64,000 nucleotides of DNA from Lysobacter sp. ISL-50 (GCF_018612875.1 NZ_JAGGRI010000009.1:17507-81506); one strand, 5' to 3'. Shown: positions 46,710 to 56,526, counted from the first letter of the stretch. Notes: generated from the letters alone by a model not told the origin. A program made the numbers and translations.

Positions 46710-47822
46710 ATGACCCAGTGGTACTACAGCGACAGCGAGCGCAACCGGCACGGACCGCTGGACGGCGAGGCGATGATCGAACGCCACCGCCGCGGCGAGC
46801 TGGGCGCGGACATCCTGGTCTGGCGCGACGGCATGAGCCAATGGCGGCCATGGCGGGAAGTGGCCGTCGAACTGATCGCCGATCCCGGCTTCGCCCCGGC
46901 CGGCCCGCCGGCTTCCGCGACCGCCTCCGCACCCGCGCCCGGCACCGCCGAAGCGGTCGGCGCGGGCACCGCGGCGGCGATCGCTGCCGCTATCGTCCAG
47001 GCCGAAGAGCGCCAGGACCCGCGCGCCGCCCGCCCCGATTCCGCGCAAAGCCACGCCGCGGCGCCCGCGCAGGCGAGCGCGGCGATGCCGGCGCAAGCCA
47101 CCTCCGCTGACGCCGCCGCGCCCCCCTCCGAAGCTTCCGCCCCGGCCGGCGCCGACGTCCATTCGCCCTACGCCGCGCCGCGCGCCGGCGTGGCCGAGGA
47201 CACCACCGTGGTGCAGGGGCTGGAAGTCGTCCATGCCGGCTTCTGGAAGCGATTGGCGGCGTACGTCATCGATTCGCTGCTGATCGGCATCACTTATTAC
47301 GCCGTCAGCACGATGCTGTTCGTGCTCGTATTCGCCTCCGGCCTGTTCGGCGGCGACGCCGCCGCCTGGGCCCAAAACGCCGGCTCGGCGATCTGGATGC
47401 TGGTGGTGGCGGTCTACGTGATCATCGGCCTGATCAGCGTGGCTTATTACGTCGGTTTCGAGTCCTCGGCCATGCAGGCCACGCTGGGCAAGCTGGCGGT
47501 CGGGGTCAAGGTCGTCGATCGCGAAGGCCGGCGCCTGACCCGGATGCGCGCGCTCGGCCGCTGGGCCGCCAGCCTGCTGTCCTACGCCAGTTTGTGCGTG
47601 GGTTTCCTGCTGATCGCCTTCACCGACGGCAAGCGCGGCCTGCACGACATGGTCGCCAAGACCCAGGTCGTGGACCGCTGGGCCTACACTGCGCGTCCGC
47701 AGATGCAGCAGCGCACTCTCGGCCCGGTCGCCTGGGTCGTGCTGATCCTCGGAGGCTTGATGTGGTTGCTGGTGGTGGGTCTGGCGGTATTCGGTGCGAT
47801 AGTCGCGGCGGCCGGTCATTGA
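46710..47822 (+). CDS. GYF_2 domain fused to RDD membrane domain
   Basis: 370 residues. An N-terminal GYF_2 domain (WYYSDSERNRHGPLDGEAMIERHRRGELG, DILVWRDGMSQWRPW) is followed by a long Ala/Pro linker and an RDD domain from about residue 175 (GFWKRLAAYVIDSLLIGI, ATLGKLAVGVKVVDREGRRLTRMRALGRW). Four TM helices. RDD proteins are membrane proteins, some linked to transport; role unknown. Tandem with the other GYF_2 gene. Confidence 0.87.
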   Translation: MTQWYYSDSERNRHGPLDGEAMIERHRRGELGADILVWRDGMSQWRPWREVAVELIADPGFAPAGPPASATASAPAPGTAEAVGAGTAAAIAAAIVQAEERQDPRAARPDSAQSHAAAPAQASAAMPAQATSADAAAPPSEASAPAGADVHSPYAAPRAGVAEDTTVVQGLEVVHAGFWKRLAAYVIDSLLIGITYYAVSTMLFVLVFASGLFGGDAAAWAQNAGSAIWMLVVAVYVIIGLISVAYYVGFESSAMQATLGKLAVGVKVVDREGRRLTRMRALGRWAASLLSYASLCVGFLLIAFTDGKRGLHDMVAKTQVVDRWAYTARPQMQQRTLGPVAWVVLILGGLMWLLVVGLAVFGAIVAAAGH

Positions 47823-47933
47823 CCGGCTCGCCGAAGGCGTCACAGCGCGCTGAAACCTGAACAGGGCACACTCCATCACGCGATCTTCAAGCGTTTCGGT
47901 GCCACTTTATTGGGGTTTCCGGGGAGGCCGGGC

Positions 47934-48016
47934 TTGACAGCCGCGGCCGCCTCATGATTCCACTAGAAAAGGAAACCTGAACGCCCGCGGCCGAACGCTG
48001 CGGGCGTCGTCTTCTT
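47934..48016 (+). promoter_or_regulatory. Candidate topA promoter and leader hairpin
   Basis: TTGACA at 47934-47939 is a good -35, but the -10 is poorly defined in the following 15-20 bases. At 47981-48007 the hairpin ACGCCCGC/GCGGGCGT is followed by CGTCTTCTT, resembling an attenuator or leader terminator. The coding start is 100 bp further on. Confidence 0.35.
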
Positions 48017-48108
48017 AAATCCCCGCCTCGCACGGCCCCGGCCGGCGAAGCCGCCTCAACACAAGCAAGCAGTCGAGCAGCGCCCCGCCCCGGGCCTGCG
48101 GAGTAGCA

Positions 48109-50625
48109 ATGGCCAAGAACCTCCTCATCGTCGAGTCGCCCGCCAAGGCCAAGACGATCAACAAGTACCTCGGCAAGGACTTCACCGTCCTGGCCTCCTA
48201 CGGCCATGTCCGCGACCTGGTGCCGAAAGAGGGCGCGGTCGATCCAGACAATCACTTCGCGATGGACTACGCCGTCATCGAGAAGAACGAGAAACACGTA
48301 GACGCGATCGCCAAGGCCGCCAAGAGCGCCGACAACCTGTTCCTCGCGACCGACCCGGACCGCGAAGGCGAGGCGATCAGCTGGCACATCGGCGAGATCC
48401 TGCGCGAGCGCGGCCTGCTGGAAGGCAAGCCGCTGCAGCGCGTGGTGTTCACCGAGATCACGCCGCGCGCGATCAAGGAAGCGATGAGCCAGCCGCGCGC
48501 GATCGCCAGCGATCTGGTCGATGCGCAGCAGGCGCGGCGCGCCCTGGATTATCTGGTCGGCTTCAATCTCTCGCCGGTGCTGTGGCGCAAGGTGCAGCGC
48601 GGCCTGTCGGCCGGGCGCGTGCAATCGCCGGCGCTGCGCATGATCGTGGAGCGCGAGGAAGAGATCGAGGCCTTCGTCGCCCGCGAGTACTGGTCGATCG
48701 AAGCCGAGTGCGCGCATCCGCAGCAGGCCTTCACCGCCAAGCTCAACAAGTTCGACGGCAAGAAGTTCGAGCAGTTCACCATCACCGACGGCACCACGGC
48801 CGAAGACGCGCGCAAGCGCATCGTCGCCGCCGCCAACGGCGCGCTGCACGTCACCGACGTCACCAGCAAGGAACGCAAGCGCCGTCCGGCCGCGCCGTTC
48901 ACCACCTCGACCCTGCAGCAGGAAGCCTCGCGCAAACTCGGCTTCACCACCTCGCGCACCATGCGCGTGGCGCAGAAGCTGTACGAGGGCATGGCGCTGG
49001 GCGACGAAGGCACCGTCGGCCTGATCAGTTACATGCGTACCGACTCGGTGAGCCTGTCGCAGGAAGCCGTCGCCGAAATCCGCGACGTGATCGCGCGCGA
49101 CTTCGGCACCAAGGCGCTGCCCGACAAGCCCAACACCTACCAGACCAAGTCGAAGAACGCGCAGGAAGCGCACGAAGCGATCCGCCCGACCGCGGCGCTG
49201 CGCACGCCGGCGCAGGTCGCGCGCTTTCTCGACGACGACGGCCGCCGTTTGTACGAACTGATCTGGAAGCGCGCCGTCGCTTCGCAGATGGTGCCGGCCA
49301 CGCTCAACACCGTCAGCGTCGATCTCGCCGCCGGCGCCGAGCACAGCTTCCGCGCCTCGGGCACGACCGTGATCGATCCGGGCTTCCTCGCCGTGTACGA
49401 GGAAGGCAAGGACGCCAAGGCCGCCGAGGACGAAGACGAAGGCCGCAAGCTGCCGCTGATGAAAGTCGGCGACCGCATTCCGCTCGATCAGATCCACGCC
49501 GACCAGCACTTCACCGAGCCGCCGCCGCGCTTCTCGGAAGCCTCGCTGGTCAAGACGCTCGAGGAATACGGCATCGGCCGTCCCTCGACCTACGCCTCGA
49601 TCATCCAGACGCTGCTGTTCCGCAAATACGTCGAACTCGACAGCCGCCGCTTCCGCCCGACCGATGTCGGCCGCGCGGTATCGAAGTTCCTGTCCGGGCA
49701 TTTCACCCAGTACGTCGACTACGACTTCACCGCCAAGCTCGAAGACGAGCTCGATGCGGTGTCGCGCGGCGAAGAGGAATGGGTGCCGCTGATGGAGCGG
49801 TTCTGGGGACCGTTCAAGCAACTGGTCGAAGACAAAAAGGAATCGGTCGATCGCAGCGAGGCCACCGGCGCGCGCGAGTTGGGCACCGATCCCAAGAGCG
49901 GCAAGCCGGTCAGCGTGCGCCTGGGCCGTTACGGGCCGTACGCGCAGATCGGCACCGCCGAGGACGAGGACAAGCCGACCTTCGCCTCCCTGCGCCCCGG
50001 CCAGAGCATGCACACGATTTCGCTCGAGGAATCGCTGGAGCTGTTCAAGCTGCCGCGCAAGCTGGGCCTGGACAAGGACGAGGAAGTCAGCGTCGGCGTC
50101 GGCCGTTTCGGCCCGTTCGCCAAGCGCGGCAGCGTCTACGCTTCGCTGAAGAAAGAAGACGATCCGTACACCATCGATCTGGCGCGCGCGGTATTCCTGA
50201 TCGAGGAAAAGGAAGAGATCGCGCGCAACCGGATCATCAAGGAATTCGAAGGCAGCGACATCCAGGTGCTCAACGGCCGCTTCGGCCCCTACATCAGCGA
50301 CGGCAAGCTCAACGGCCGCATCCCGAAGGATCGCGAACCCGCTTCGCTGACCCTGGAAGAAGTGGTCAAGCTGATGGAAGACACCGGCAAGCCGATGCGC
50401 GGGCGTTTCGGCAAGAAGGCCGCGGCGAAGAAAGTACCGGCCAAGAAGGCGGCGAAGAAGGTCGCGAAGAAAACCGTCGATGGCGAGGCGCCGGCCAAGA
50501 AGGCGGTGGTGAAGAAAGCCGCGGCGAAGAAGGCACCGGCCAAGAAAGCCGCGGAGAAGGTCGCGAAGAAAGCCGCGGCCAAGAAAGCGGTGAAGAAGGT
50601 CGTCAAGAAAGTCGCGGCGAAGTAA
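48109..50625 (+). CDS. topA: DNA topoisomerase I
   Basis: 838 residues, relaxes negatively supercoiled DNA. TOPRIM domain: [20 protein letters not shown] with the catalytic Glu, and [14 protein letters not shown] (DxD). Active tyrosine Tyr308 in [38 protein letters not shown] follows in the core. Instead of the E. coli-type four-cysteine zinc fingers it has Toprim C-terminal repeats ([30 protein letters not shown]). The end is about 75 residues of Lys/Ala repeats (KKAAAKK), probably binding DNA. The start is preceded by GCGGAG. Confidence 0.97.
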   Translation: MAKNLLIVESPAKAKTINKYLGKDFTVLASYGHVRDLVPKEGAVDPDNHFAMDYAVIEKNEKHVDAIAKAAKSADNLFLATDPDREGEAISWHIGEILRERGLLEGKPLQRVVFTEITPRAIKEAMSQPRAIASDLVDAQQARRALDYLVGFNLSPVLWRKVQRGLSAGRVQSPALRMIVEREEEIEAFVAREYWSIEAECAHPQQAFTAKLNKFDGKKFEQFTITDGTTAEDARKRIVAAANGALHVTDVTSKERKRRPAAPFTTSTLQQEASRKLGFTTSRTMRVAQKLYEGMALGDEGTVGLISYMRTDSVSLSQEAVAEIRDVIARDFGTKALPDKPNTYQTKSKNAQEAHEAIRPTAALRTPAQVARFLDDDGRRLYELIWKRAVASQMVPATLNTVSVDLAAGAEHSFRASGTTVIDPGFLAVYEEGKDAKAAEDEDEGRKLPLMKVGDRIPLDQIHADQHFTEPPPRFSEASLVKTLEEYGIGRPSTYASIIQTLLFRKYVELDSRRFRPTDVGRAVSKFLSGHFTQYVDYDFTAKLEDELDAVSRGEEEWVPLMERFWGPFKQLVEDKKESVDRSEATGARELGTDPKSGKPVSVRLGRYGPYAQIGTAEDEDKPTFASLRPGQSMHTISLEESLELFKLPRKLGLDKDEEVSVGVGRFGPFAKRGSVYASLKKEDDPYTIDLARAVFLIEEKEEIARNRIIKEFEGSDIQVLNGRFGPYISDGKLNGRIPKDREPASLTLEEVVKLMEDTGKPMRGRFGKKAAAKKVPAKKAAKKVAKKTVDGEAPAKKAVVKKAAAKKAPAKKAAEKVAKKAAAKKAVKKVVKKVAAK

Positions 50626-50678
50626 TCGCCGCGACATCGCGCATCGGCCGCCACAGCGGACGGGCGATGCGACTAGTG

Positions 50679-50710
50679 AACGGGCGCCGTTTTGGCGCCC
50701 GTTTCATTTT
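50679..50710 (+). terminator. topA terminator
   Basis: 10-bp stem AACGGGCGCC/GGCGCCCGTT with a GTTTT loop, then TCATTTTGG. It starts 54 bp after the topA stop. Confidence 0.88.
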
Positions 50711-51119
50711 GGGAATCGTCGCTTCGGCGATCGGGCCTGAAGGCCCTCGCACAAAAAACGCCGGGCGCTTCTCTGACTCTGCGCCGACACGCGCCGGCGC
50801 ATCCACGAGGTCTCTTGTGGGAGGGCCTTCAGGCCCGACGCGCTGCAACAAATGCCAGCGACACCCTGTCGCAGCCACGCCTCCAACCCGTGACGCAGCT
50901 TCCGTTTCCGCCATCCCATCGACGACAACGCGGCGATCCGTGCGCCGCAGGCGACCGCTCGCACAGATTCGGCGCGCGGCCGCCACTAGGATCGGCCGCG
51001 AACAAGGGCGGGCCCGGCGGGCCACAGCCCGTCGAGACGCGATCTCAATCGCGCGAGCGGTCGCCATTACGAAACCTGCTGGGGGGTGTTGTTCACCTAT
51101 CCCATCGACAGGAGTCGTC
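50711..51119. other. Intergenic before the LPMO gene
   Basis: 409 bp without a gene. It holds an inverted REP pair (50731-50838) and presumably the LPMO promoter. No clear -35/-10 pair is visible. Confidence 0.4.
50731..50838. repeat. Inverted REP pair, GGGCCTTCAGGCCC variant
   Basis: TCGGGCCTGAAGGCCCTCGC at 50731 and TTGTGGGAGGGCCTTCAGGC at 50815 are facing copies of a REP variant with a GTGGGAG head. Confidence 0.75.
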
Positions 51120-52115
51120 ATGAACCGTGTCTCACGTTTTTCCCTGCTCTGCGCCGCCGTCGCCGTGTGCGCGTCCGCCTGGCCCGTGTCGTCCGCGTTC
51201 GCGCACGGCACCTTCGTCCATCCGCAGAGCCGCATCTACAAGTGTTACCTGGGCAATAAGGAAAACCCGACCGATCCGGCCTGCCGCGCCGCATGGGCGG
51301 TCGCTGGTCCGCAGTTGTTCTACGACTGGAACGGCATCAACCAGGCCAACGCCAACAGCAACCATCGCGCCGTGGTGCCCGACGGCACGTTGTGCGGCGG
51401 CAACAATTCGACCTTCCGCGGTCTGAACGTGGTGCGCAGCGACTGGCAGACCAGCAACGTGCGTTCGGGTTCGAGCTACACCTTCACCTTCTACGCCACC
51501 GCGCCGCACGCGACCAAGGACTGGACGTTCTACGTGACGCCGCAAGGCTGGAATCCGAACAGCACGCTGCGTTGGGGCGACCTGCAGCAGTTCTGCAAGA
51601 CCGGCTCGGTGCCGCTGTCGGCCGGCAACAACTACCACATCACCTGCACCCTGCCCGCGCGCACCGGCCGCCACGTGATCTACAACACCTGGCAGCGCTC
51701 GGATTCCACCGAGGCGTTCTACACCTGCATGGACGTCAATTTCACCAACTCGCTCGCCGATGCGAAATCGCCGTGGCGCGAGTCGGGCAACTTGAACGTC
51801 GTCAACGACTATCCGGCCGGAACCGCGGTGACGTTGCGCGTGTTCAACGCCGACGGCAGCGATGCGGAGAAGATCGAAACCGTGCTCGGCGCGGGCGAAA
51901 CCTCGGTGATGGATTGGCCGCGCAAGGTCGCCGAACAGGTCAACGCGCGCGCCCGCTTCGCCCGCATCGGCGAGCAGCGCGGCGGACAGGTGCAGGCGAA
52001 GGACGGAGCGAACAATCGCGTCTATCTGAGCGGCAACCGCTCCTACGCCTTCGATGTGCGGCTGCCGGAATCGGCCAAGCCGTTCGCCGATGAGCATGCT
52101 CATCACGATCATTGA
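51120..52115 (+). CDS. AA10 lytic polysaccharide monooxygenase
   Basis: 331 residues. The signal peptide ends SSAFA, so the mature protein starts HGTFVHPQSR; this N-terminal His forms half of the copper histidine brace. RAVVPDGTLCGG, YTFTFYATAPHATKDWTFYVT and GRHVIYNTWQRSDSTEAFYTCMDV belong to the AA10 core. Known AA10 enzymes cleave crystalline chitin or cellulose by oxidation. A C-terminal domain (GNLNVVNDYPAGTAVTLRVFN) resembles the GbpA second module, and the tail ends HAHHDH. Secreted. It lies between topA and tsaC, apparently inserted in a conserved housekeeping cluster. Confidence 0.94.
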   Translation: MNRVSRFSLLCAAVAVCASAWPVSSAFAHGTFVHPQSRIYKCYLGNKENPTDPACRAAWAVAGPQLFYDWNGINQANANSNHRAVVPDGTLCGGNNSTFRGLNVVRSDWQTSNVRSGSSYTFTFYATAPHATKDWTFYVTPQGWNPNSTLRWGDLQQFCKTGSVPLSAGNNYHITCTLPARTGRHVIYNTWQRSDSTEAFYTCMDVNFTNSLADAKSPWRESGNLNVVNDYPAGTAVTLRVFNADGSDAEKIETVLGAGETSVMDWPRKVAEQVNARARFARIGEQRGGQVQAKDGANNRVYLSGNRSYAFDVRLPESAKPFADEHAHHDH

Positions 52116-52166
52116 TATCGGCGGTTCGTGCACGATTCGCCGGCGAGGCCGGTGACGCGGCCTTAG

Positions 52167-52200
52167 CCCCCCGCCCGAACGCACTGCGTTCGGGCGGGGG
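52167..52200 (+). terminator. Hairpin after the LPMO gene
   Basis: Arms of CCCCCCGCCCGAACGCA and its complement with almost no loop. It lacks a T run, so it may be a Rho-dependent end or a repeat; the core GCCCGAACGCA also occurs near 56583. Confidence 0.45.
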
Positions 52201-52256
52201 GCGCCGCGGGAGAGGGAGTCCGAATCACGCTTGAAATCTCGACTGACTTTCGGCGT

Positions 52257-52296
52257 TTTTGTAGGAGGGGCTTCAGCCCCGATGCTTTCGGCTCAG
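52257..52296 (+). repeat. GTAG-type REP
   Basis: TTTTGTAGGAGGGGCTTCAG followed by CCCCGATGCTTTCGGCTC: a GTAG head, the palindrome GGGGCTTCAGCCCC and a conserved GATGCTTTCGG tail. Confidence 0.9.
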
Positions 52297-52375
52297 CTCG
52301 CCGCGAAGTCCGGACGCCCCAACCCAGCCCCGCCGACATGCGACACTGCCCCGTCGCCACCGCGCTGATCTCCGC

Positions 52376-52936
52376 ATGACCGACTTGAGCATCGAACAGG
52401 CCGCCGTCGCGCTCGCTCGCGGCGGAGTGATCGTCTATCCGACCGAAGCGGTCTGGGGCATCGGCTGCGATGCCGACAACCGCGTCGCGGTGCTGCGCCT
52501 GCTGGCGATCAAGCAACGGCCGGTGGACAAGGGCGTGATCCTGATCGCCGCATCCATGGAGCAGTTCGACGGCCTGATCGACTGGCCGGCCCTGGCGGAC
52601 GAACGCGCCGAAGCGGTCCGCGCCAGCTGGCCCGGGCCGAACACCTGGGCGGTTCCGGCGACCGCCGCGGTGCCCCACTGGATTCGCGGCGATCACGACA
52701 GCGTCGCCGTGCGCGTCACCGCGCATCCGCAGGCGCGGGCGCTGTGCCAGGCGCACGGGCGCCCGATCGTCTCCACCAGCGCCAACCTCGCCGGCCATCC
52801 GCCGGCGTTCCAGCGCGATCAGCTCGATCGCGCCGTGCTCGCGCTCAGCGACGGCGTGTGCGCGGGCGAAACCGGCGGCCTGGCCGCGCCGACCCCGATC
52901 CGCCTGGCCCTGACCGGCGAGGTGCTGCGCGCCTGA
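52376..52936 (+). CDS. tsaC: Threonylcarbamoyl-AMP synthase
   Basis: 186 residues, YrdC/Sua5 fold. Makes threonylcarbamoyl-AMP for tRNA t6A at position 37. GGVIVYPTEAVWGIGCDADN, KQRPVDKGVILIAAS (Lys-Arg ATP site), SWPGPNTW and VSTSANLAGHPP are the family motifs. Short single-domain form. In the smg-topA-tsaC order common in proteobacteria. Confidence 0.95.
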   Translation: MTDLSIEQAAVALARGGVIVYPTEAVWGIGCDADNRVAVLRLLAIKQRPVDKGVILIAASMEQFDGLIDWPALADERAEAVRASWPGPNTWAVPATAAVPHWIRGDHDSVAVRVTAHPQARALCQAHGRPIVSTSANLAGHPPAFQRDQLDRAVLALSDGVCAGETGGLAAPTPIRLALTGEVLRA

Positions 52937-53044
52937 GCGCGGCGATCCGCTCCGACTCCGACCCCGCTGCGAACGCGCCGCCGCCCCGACCTGGCTGCGA
53001 CGCCTCCGGCGCTATCCTCGGGCTGTCCGCTTCGGAGCGCAGCC

Positions 53045-53479
53045 ATGAACTCATTGCCCGCCTGGTCGGTCTGGGCGCTGCTGTCGGCGGTGTTCGCGGC
53101 CCTGACCGCGGTGCTGGCCAAAGTCGGCGTGCAGGGCGTGAGCGCCGACTACGCGACCCTGGTCCGCACCCTGGTGATCGTCGCGGTGCTGGCGCTGCTG
53201 GTGCCGATGAGCGGCCAGTGGGTCGATCCGCGCACGCTGCCGGCGCGTTCGCTGCTGTTCCTGGTGCTGTCGGGACTGGCCACCGGCGCCTCGTGGCTGT
53301 GCTACTACCGCGCACTCAAGCTCGGCGACGTGTCGCAGGTGGTGCCGGTGGACAAGCTCAGCGTGGTGCTGGCGGCGCTGTTCGCGGTGGCGTTCCTGGG
53401 CGACCGCCCCAGCGCGCGCGAATGGCTCGGGCTGCTGATGGTCGGCGGCGGTGTGCTGGTCCTGGTGTGGCGACGATGA
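53045..53479 (+). CDS. Half-size EamA/DMT membrane protein
   Basis: 144 residues, about five TM helices, a single EamA repeat (typical members have two). KLGDVSQVVPVDKLSVVLAALFAVAFLGDRPSAREWLGLLMVGGGVLVL is the conserved end of the repeat. Probably works as a dimer, like other single-repeat drug/metabolite transporters. Substrate unknown. Confidence 0.85.
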   Translation: MNSLPAWSVWALLSAVFAALTAVLAKVGVQGVSADYATLVRTLVIVAVLALLVPMSGQWVDPRTLPARSLLFLVLSGLATGASWLCYYRALKLGDVSQVVPVDKLSVVLAALFAVAFLGDRPSAREWLGLLMVGGGVLVLVWRR

Positions 53480-53552
53480 GCGGCGGGTAAATCCGCGAAT
53501 CCATGACCCGATTCGACTTTCCCCTAACGCGGAGGAGGCGCAAGATGCGCGC

Positions 53553-54335
53553 ATGAACTCCACCCGTGCCCGCCGCTCCCGACTCGCACCGGCCGCCCTG
53601 GCCGGACTGTTGTTGGCCGGCGCGCTGCTCGGCGGCGCGAGCGCCGGCGACGCGCGAGCGGCCGACGTGTTGATTTACCGCTGCACCGACGATCGCGGCC
53701 AGCTGAGCCTGCGCGACACGCCCTGCGGCAACGGCCAGCGCCAGCAGACGGTGACCATGACCCGCCCGGTCGATCCGCCGCCGCGCGTCGTCGAAGCCTC
53801 GGCCACGCCCTCGCCCCGCCCCGCGGCCAGTTCCCGTCCGCAGGTGCTGATGATGCGCACCCCGCAAGCGTTGTACGACTGCGTGCGCCCGGACGGCAGC
53901 AGCTACACCAGCAGCAACGGCGACGGCAATCCGCGGATGATGCCGATCGTCGATCTGGGCTACGGCGTGCCGGTCTACAGCACCGGCACCTCGCTCGGCA
54001 GCCGCATCGGCGCACCGCAGCCGCGCCTGGGCGATCCGGGCGCGCGCATCGCCGTGTCCGGCCGTCACGGCAACGTCCAGTACGCCGGCAGCGCGCGTTC
54101 GGGCGGCTATTATTCCGGCGGCTACGATTACGGCTACGGCGTCTACTACGGCAGCCAGCTGGTGCGCGACGAATGCCGGCAACTGCCGCAGCAGGAAGTG
54201 TGCTCGCGCCTGCGCGACCAGCGCTACGAGGGCGACCGCCGCTACAACAGCGCGCTGCAGAGCGAGCGCGCCCGGATCACCCAGGACCAGCGCGTCATCG
54301 ACGCGCAATTGAACGCCGATTGCGGAGCTTACTGA
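53553..54335 (+). CDS. Exported DUF4124-like protein 1
   Basis: 260 residues. Signal peptide (LAGLLLAGALLGGASAGDARA), then a DUF4124-type segment VLIYRCTDDRGQLSLRDTPC, a Pro-rich linker, a Tyr/Gly-rich stretch (GGYYSGGYDYGYGVYYG) and a helical C-terminus with paired Cys (RDECRQLPQQEVC). ATG 53553 follows GGAGGAG at 53531. Its stop overlaps the next start by one base. Function unknown. Confidence 0.8.
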   Translation: MNSTRARRSRLAPAALAGLLLAGALLGGASAGDARAADVLIYRCTDDRGQLSLRDTPCGNGQRQQTVTMTRPVDPPPRVVEASATPSPRPAASSRPQVLMMRTPQALYDCVRPDGSSYTSSNGDGNPRMMPIVDLGYGVPVYSTGTSLGSRIGAPQPRLGDPGARIAVSGRHGNVQYAGSARSGGYYSGGYDYGYGVYYGSQLVRDECRQLPQQEVCSRLRDQRYEGDRRYNSALQSERARITQDQRVIDAQLNADCGAY

Positions 54336-55006
54336 TGCGCGTGTGGTTCATGTCCCTGCTGTTGCTGGCCAGCGCCGGCGCCCACGCACAAGGCAAGGTC
54401 GTCATCTATCGCTGCACCGACGCGCTGGGCCAGTTGACGGTGCAGAACAACACGCCGTGCCCGAAGGGCAGCCAGCAGGAAAAGCGCGTGATCGAAGACG
54501 CGCCGGTGTCGTCGGCGCCGCCGACCTTCATCACCTCGCCGGTCGCGCCCTACGCGCCGGCCAACGCGCCGCCGCCGCATCCGCCGGTGTCCTCGCAGTT
54601 GCCGTCGGTGGGCACGACCAAGCCCGCCGCCAGGCCGGCGGCGCCGAAAGCGCCGGCCGGCCCGGCCATCGCCGACGCCGACCGCCTGCCGCCGCCGGTA
54701 TTGTTCGAATGCCGCACCTACGACGGCAGCCGCTACCTCAACGACGACGGCACGCCGCCGCAGCGCTGCGCGCAGTTGCAGACCACCGGCCTTGGCAGTG
54801 TCGGCAGCGGCACCGGCGTGGCCTGCCAGATGGTCGATGACCAATGCCAGCGCATCGCCGACGATCACTTGTGCGAGAACTGGAAACAGCGCCTGCGCGA
54901 AGCCCAGTCGGCGCTGCGCTTCGGCCGCGGCGACAGCCGCGACGCATCGGCGGCGGAGGTCGCGCGGATTCAGCGGATCGTGACTGAGAGTACCTGCGGC
55001 AAGTAA
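54335..55006 (+). CDS. Exported DUF4124-like protein 2
   Basis: 223 residues, paralogous to the preceding product. Signal peptide (VWFMSLLLLASAGAHAQ), then VVIYRCTDALGQLTVQNNTPC, a Pro/Ala linker and a C-terminal CQMVDDQCQRIADDHLCENWKQRLREAQSAL. TGATG overlap with the first gene indicates cotranslation. Function unknown. Confidence 0.8.
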   Translation: MRVWFMSLLLLASAGAHAQGKVVIYRCTDALGQLTVQNNTPCPKGSQQEKRVIEDAPVSSAPPTFITSPVAPYAPANAPPPHPPVSSQLPSVGTTKPAARPAAPKAPAGPAIADADRLPPPVLFECRTYDGSRYLNDDGTPPQRCAQLQTTGLGSVGSGTGVACQMVDDQCQRIADDHLCENWKQRLREAQSALRFGRGDSRDASAAEVARIQRIVTESTCGK

Positions 55007-55181
55007 GCCGCTCGCGGCGTTCGCATTGGCGCAGTCGTCGGGCTGTGTCTGCACTCGTGGCGCAAACAGCGGCGAGTCTGCCTTACACATCCGTCCGCGG
55101 TCGTGCTGATCGTCCCTGGCACATTGCACTGCGACACTGCGATTCGCAGCTTCGGCATCACGCGTCGCCGGTCTGCGCCGC

Positions 55182-55958
55182 TCAGAACCCGTAACGCGAA
55201 AACCCGCCGTCCACCGCGATGCATTCGCCGGTGATGTAGCCCGACGCCGGCAGACACAGGAACGCCACGGCCGCGGCGACTTCCTCGGCTTCGCCGATGC
55301 GGCCCAGCGGCGTGCGCAGCAGCACTTCGTCGAGATAGTCCGGGTCGGCCAGTTTGTCGGAGGTGCGGCGGGTGCGGATGTACCACGGCGCCACCGCGTT
55401 GACGCGCACGCCGTCCTCGGCCCATTCCACCGCGAGGTTGCGGGTCATCTGGTGCATCGCCGCCTTGCTCATGCCGTAGGGCGCGCCGGTGCGCACGTGC
55501 AGGTTGCCCGAGACACTGCCGACGTTGACGATGCTCGACGCGGCGTGGCGGGTCAGCAGCGCGTAGGCGTAGCGCGACAGTTCGAAGGCCGAGAACAGGT
55601 TGATCTCGAAGATCTGCCGCCACTCGTCCTCGGTGTAGTCGGTGGTGGCCTTGCTGAGGTTGCCGCCGGCGTTGTTGACCAGGATGTGCAGGCCTTCGCC
55701 GAAGTCCTCGACCCAGTCCAGCAATTCGCGCCGCTGTTCGTCGTCGGCGACGTCGGCGACGAAGCCCTGCACCTCGCGCTCGGGAAAGTCCTCCAGCAAT
55801 TCGGCCCGCGCCGATTCCAGCGCGGTCGCGTCGCGCGCGGCCAGCAGCACGTCGGCGCCGAAGCCCAGCAGTTCGCGCGCGATCGCCCGGCCGATGCCGG
55901 CGCTGCCGCCGGTGACCAGCGCGAGTTGCCCGTCCAATCGCCAACGCTTGGGGTCCAT
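55182..55958 (-). CDS. Short-chain dehydrogenase/reductase
   Basis: 258 residues. The cofactor motif [12 protein letters not shown], the NNAGGN strand, the catalytic Ser of VNVGSVSG and YGMSKAA (Y-x3-K) are all present. The end [10 protein letters not shown] is typical of the tropinone-reductase-like/classical SDR group. ATG 55958 puts the Rossmann fold close to the start. Substrate unknown. Confidence 0.92.
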   Translation of the reverse strand: MDPKRWRLDGQLALVTGGSAGIGRAIARELLGFGADVLLAARDATALESARAELLEDFPEREVQGFVADVADDEQRRELLDWVEDFGEGLHILVNNAGGNLSKATTDYTEDEWRQIFEINLFSAFELSRYAYALLTRHAASSIVNVGSVSGNLHVRTGAPYGMSKAAMHQMTRNLAVEWAEDGVRVNAVAPWYIRTRRTSDKLADPDYLDEVLLRTPLGRIGEAEEVAAAVAFLCLPASGYITGECIAVDGGFSRYGF

Positions 55959-56052
55959 GGGGTTCTCCGTGTGCAGTGACCGTGCCGTGGTTCGACGCGC
56001 GACGCGCGCGACCGGCGTAGCATAACGGCCGGACCGTCCCGAGGATGCCGCG

Positions 56053-56280
56053 ATGAACCCCAGCCGGATCGTATCCACCCTGGCCTGCGCCGCGCTGTGC
56101 TGCGCGCTGGGCGCGTGCTCCAAGCCGCAGCCGCCGGAGAAAGAGCGCCCGGTCGATCCGCAGGCCACGCAGATGCGCGATGCGATCCAGCAGCCGATCC
56201 AGAAGGCCAAGGCGGTGGAAGGCGCGGTCGATGAGGGCGCGCAACACACCCGCGACGCGATCGACGCCGCCGGCGGTTGA
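56053..56280 (+). CDS. Small lipoprotein
   Basis: 75 residues. Lipoprotein signal with lipobox LGAC (ALCCALGAC), then a soluble, charged helical tail ([34 protein letters not shown]). Attached to a membrane on the periplasmic side. Function unknown; divergent from the SDR. Confidence 0.82.
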   Translation: MNPSRIVSTLACAALCCALGACSKPQPPEKERPVDPQATQMRDAIQQPIQKAKAVEGAVDEGAQHTRDAIDAAGG

Positions 56281-56343
56281 GTCGGCTGTGCGAACGCCGG
56301 GCGGCCGCGATAGGCGGGCCGCTGGCTGAATTCGCTTGAGAGC

Positions 56344-56380
56344 TTTTGTAGGAGGGGCTTCAGCCCCGATGCTTTCGGCT
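56344..56380 (+). repeat. GTAG-type REP
   Basis: TTTTGTAGGAGGGGCTTCAG then CCCCGATGCTTTCGGCTC, identical in its core to 52257-52296. Confidence 0.9.
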
Positions 56381-56486
56381 CAGCTCGCCGTTGCGGCCGG
56401 GCGCGCGGCCCTCACCCCAACCCTCTCCCGCACAGCGGGAGAGGGAGCCCAAATCGCGCTTGGAAACTCAACTGATTTCCGGAATC

Positions 56487-56526
56487 TTTTGTGGGAGGGG
56501 CTTCAGCCCCGATGCTTTCGGCTCAG
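56487..56526 (+). repeat. REP, GTGG head
   Basis: TTTTGTGGGAGGGGCTTCAG then CCCCGATGCTTTCGGCTC; same orientation as the preceding copy, 143 bp apart. Confidence 0.88.

Noticed and set aside
47887..50637. 916-codon open frame opposite topA
   Set aside because: Antisense shadow; topA is unambiguous.
48582..51119. Upstream extension of the LPMO frame through topA
   Set aside because: The LPMO starts at 51120 with a signal peptide and ribosome site; the upstream frame is a shadow of topA.
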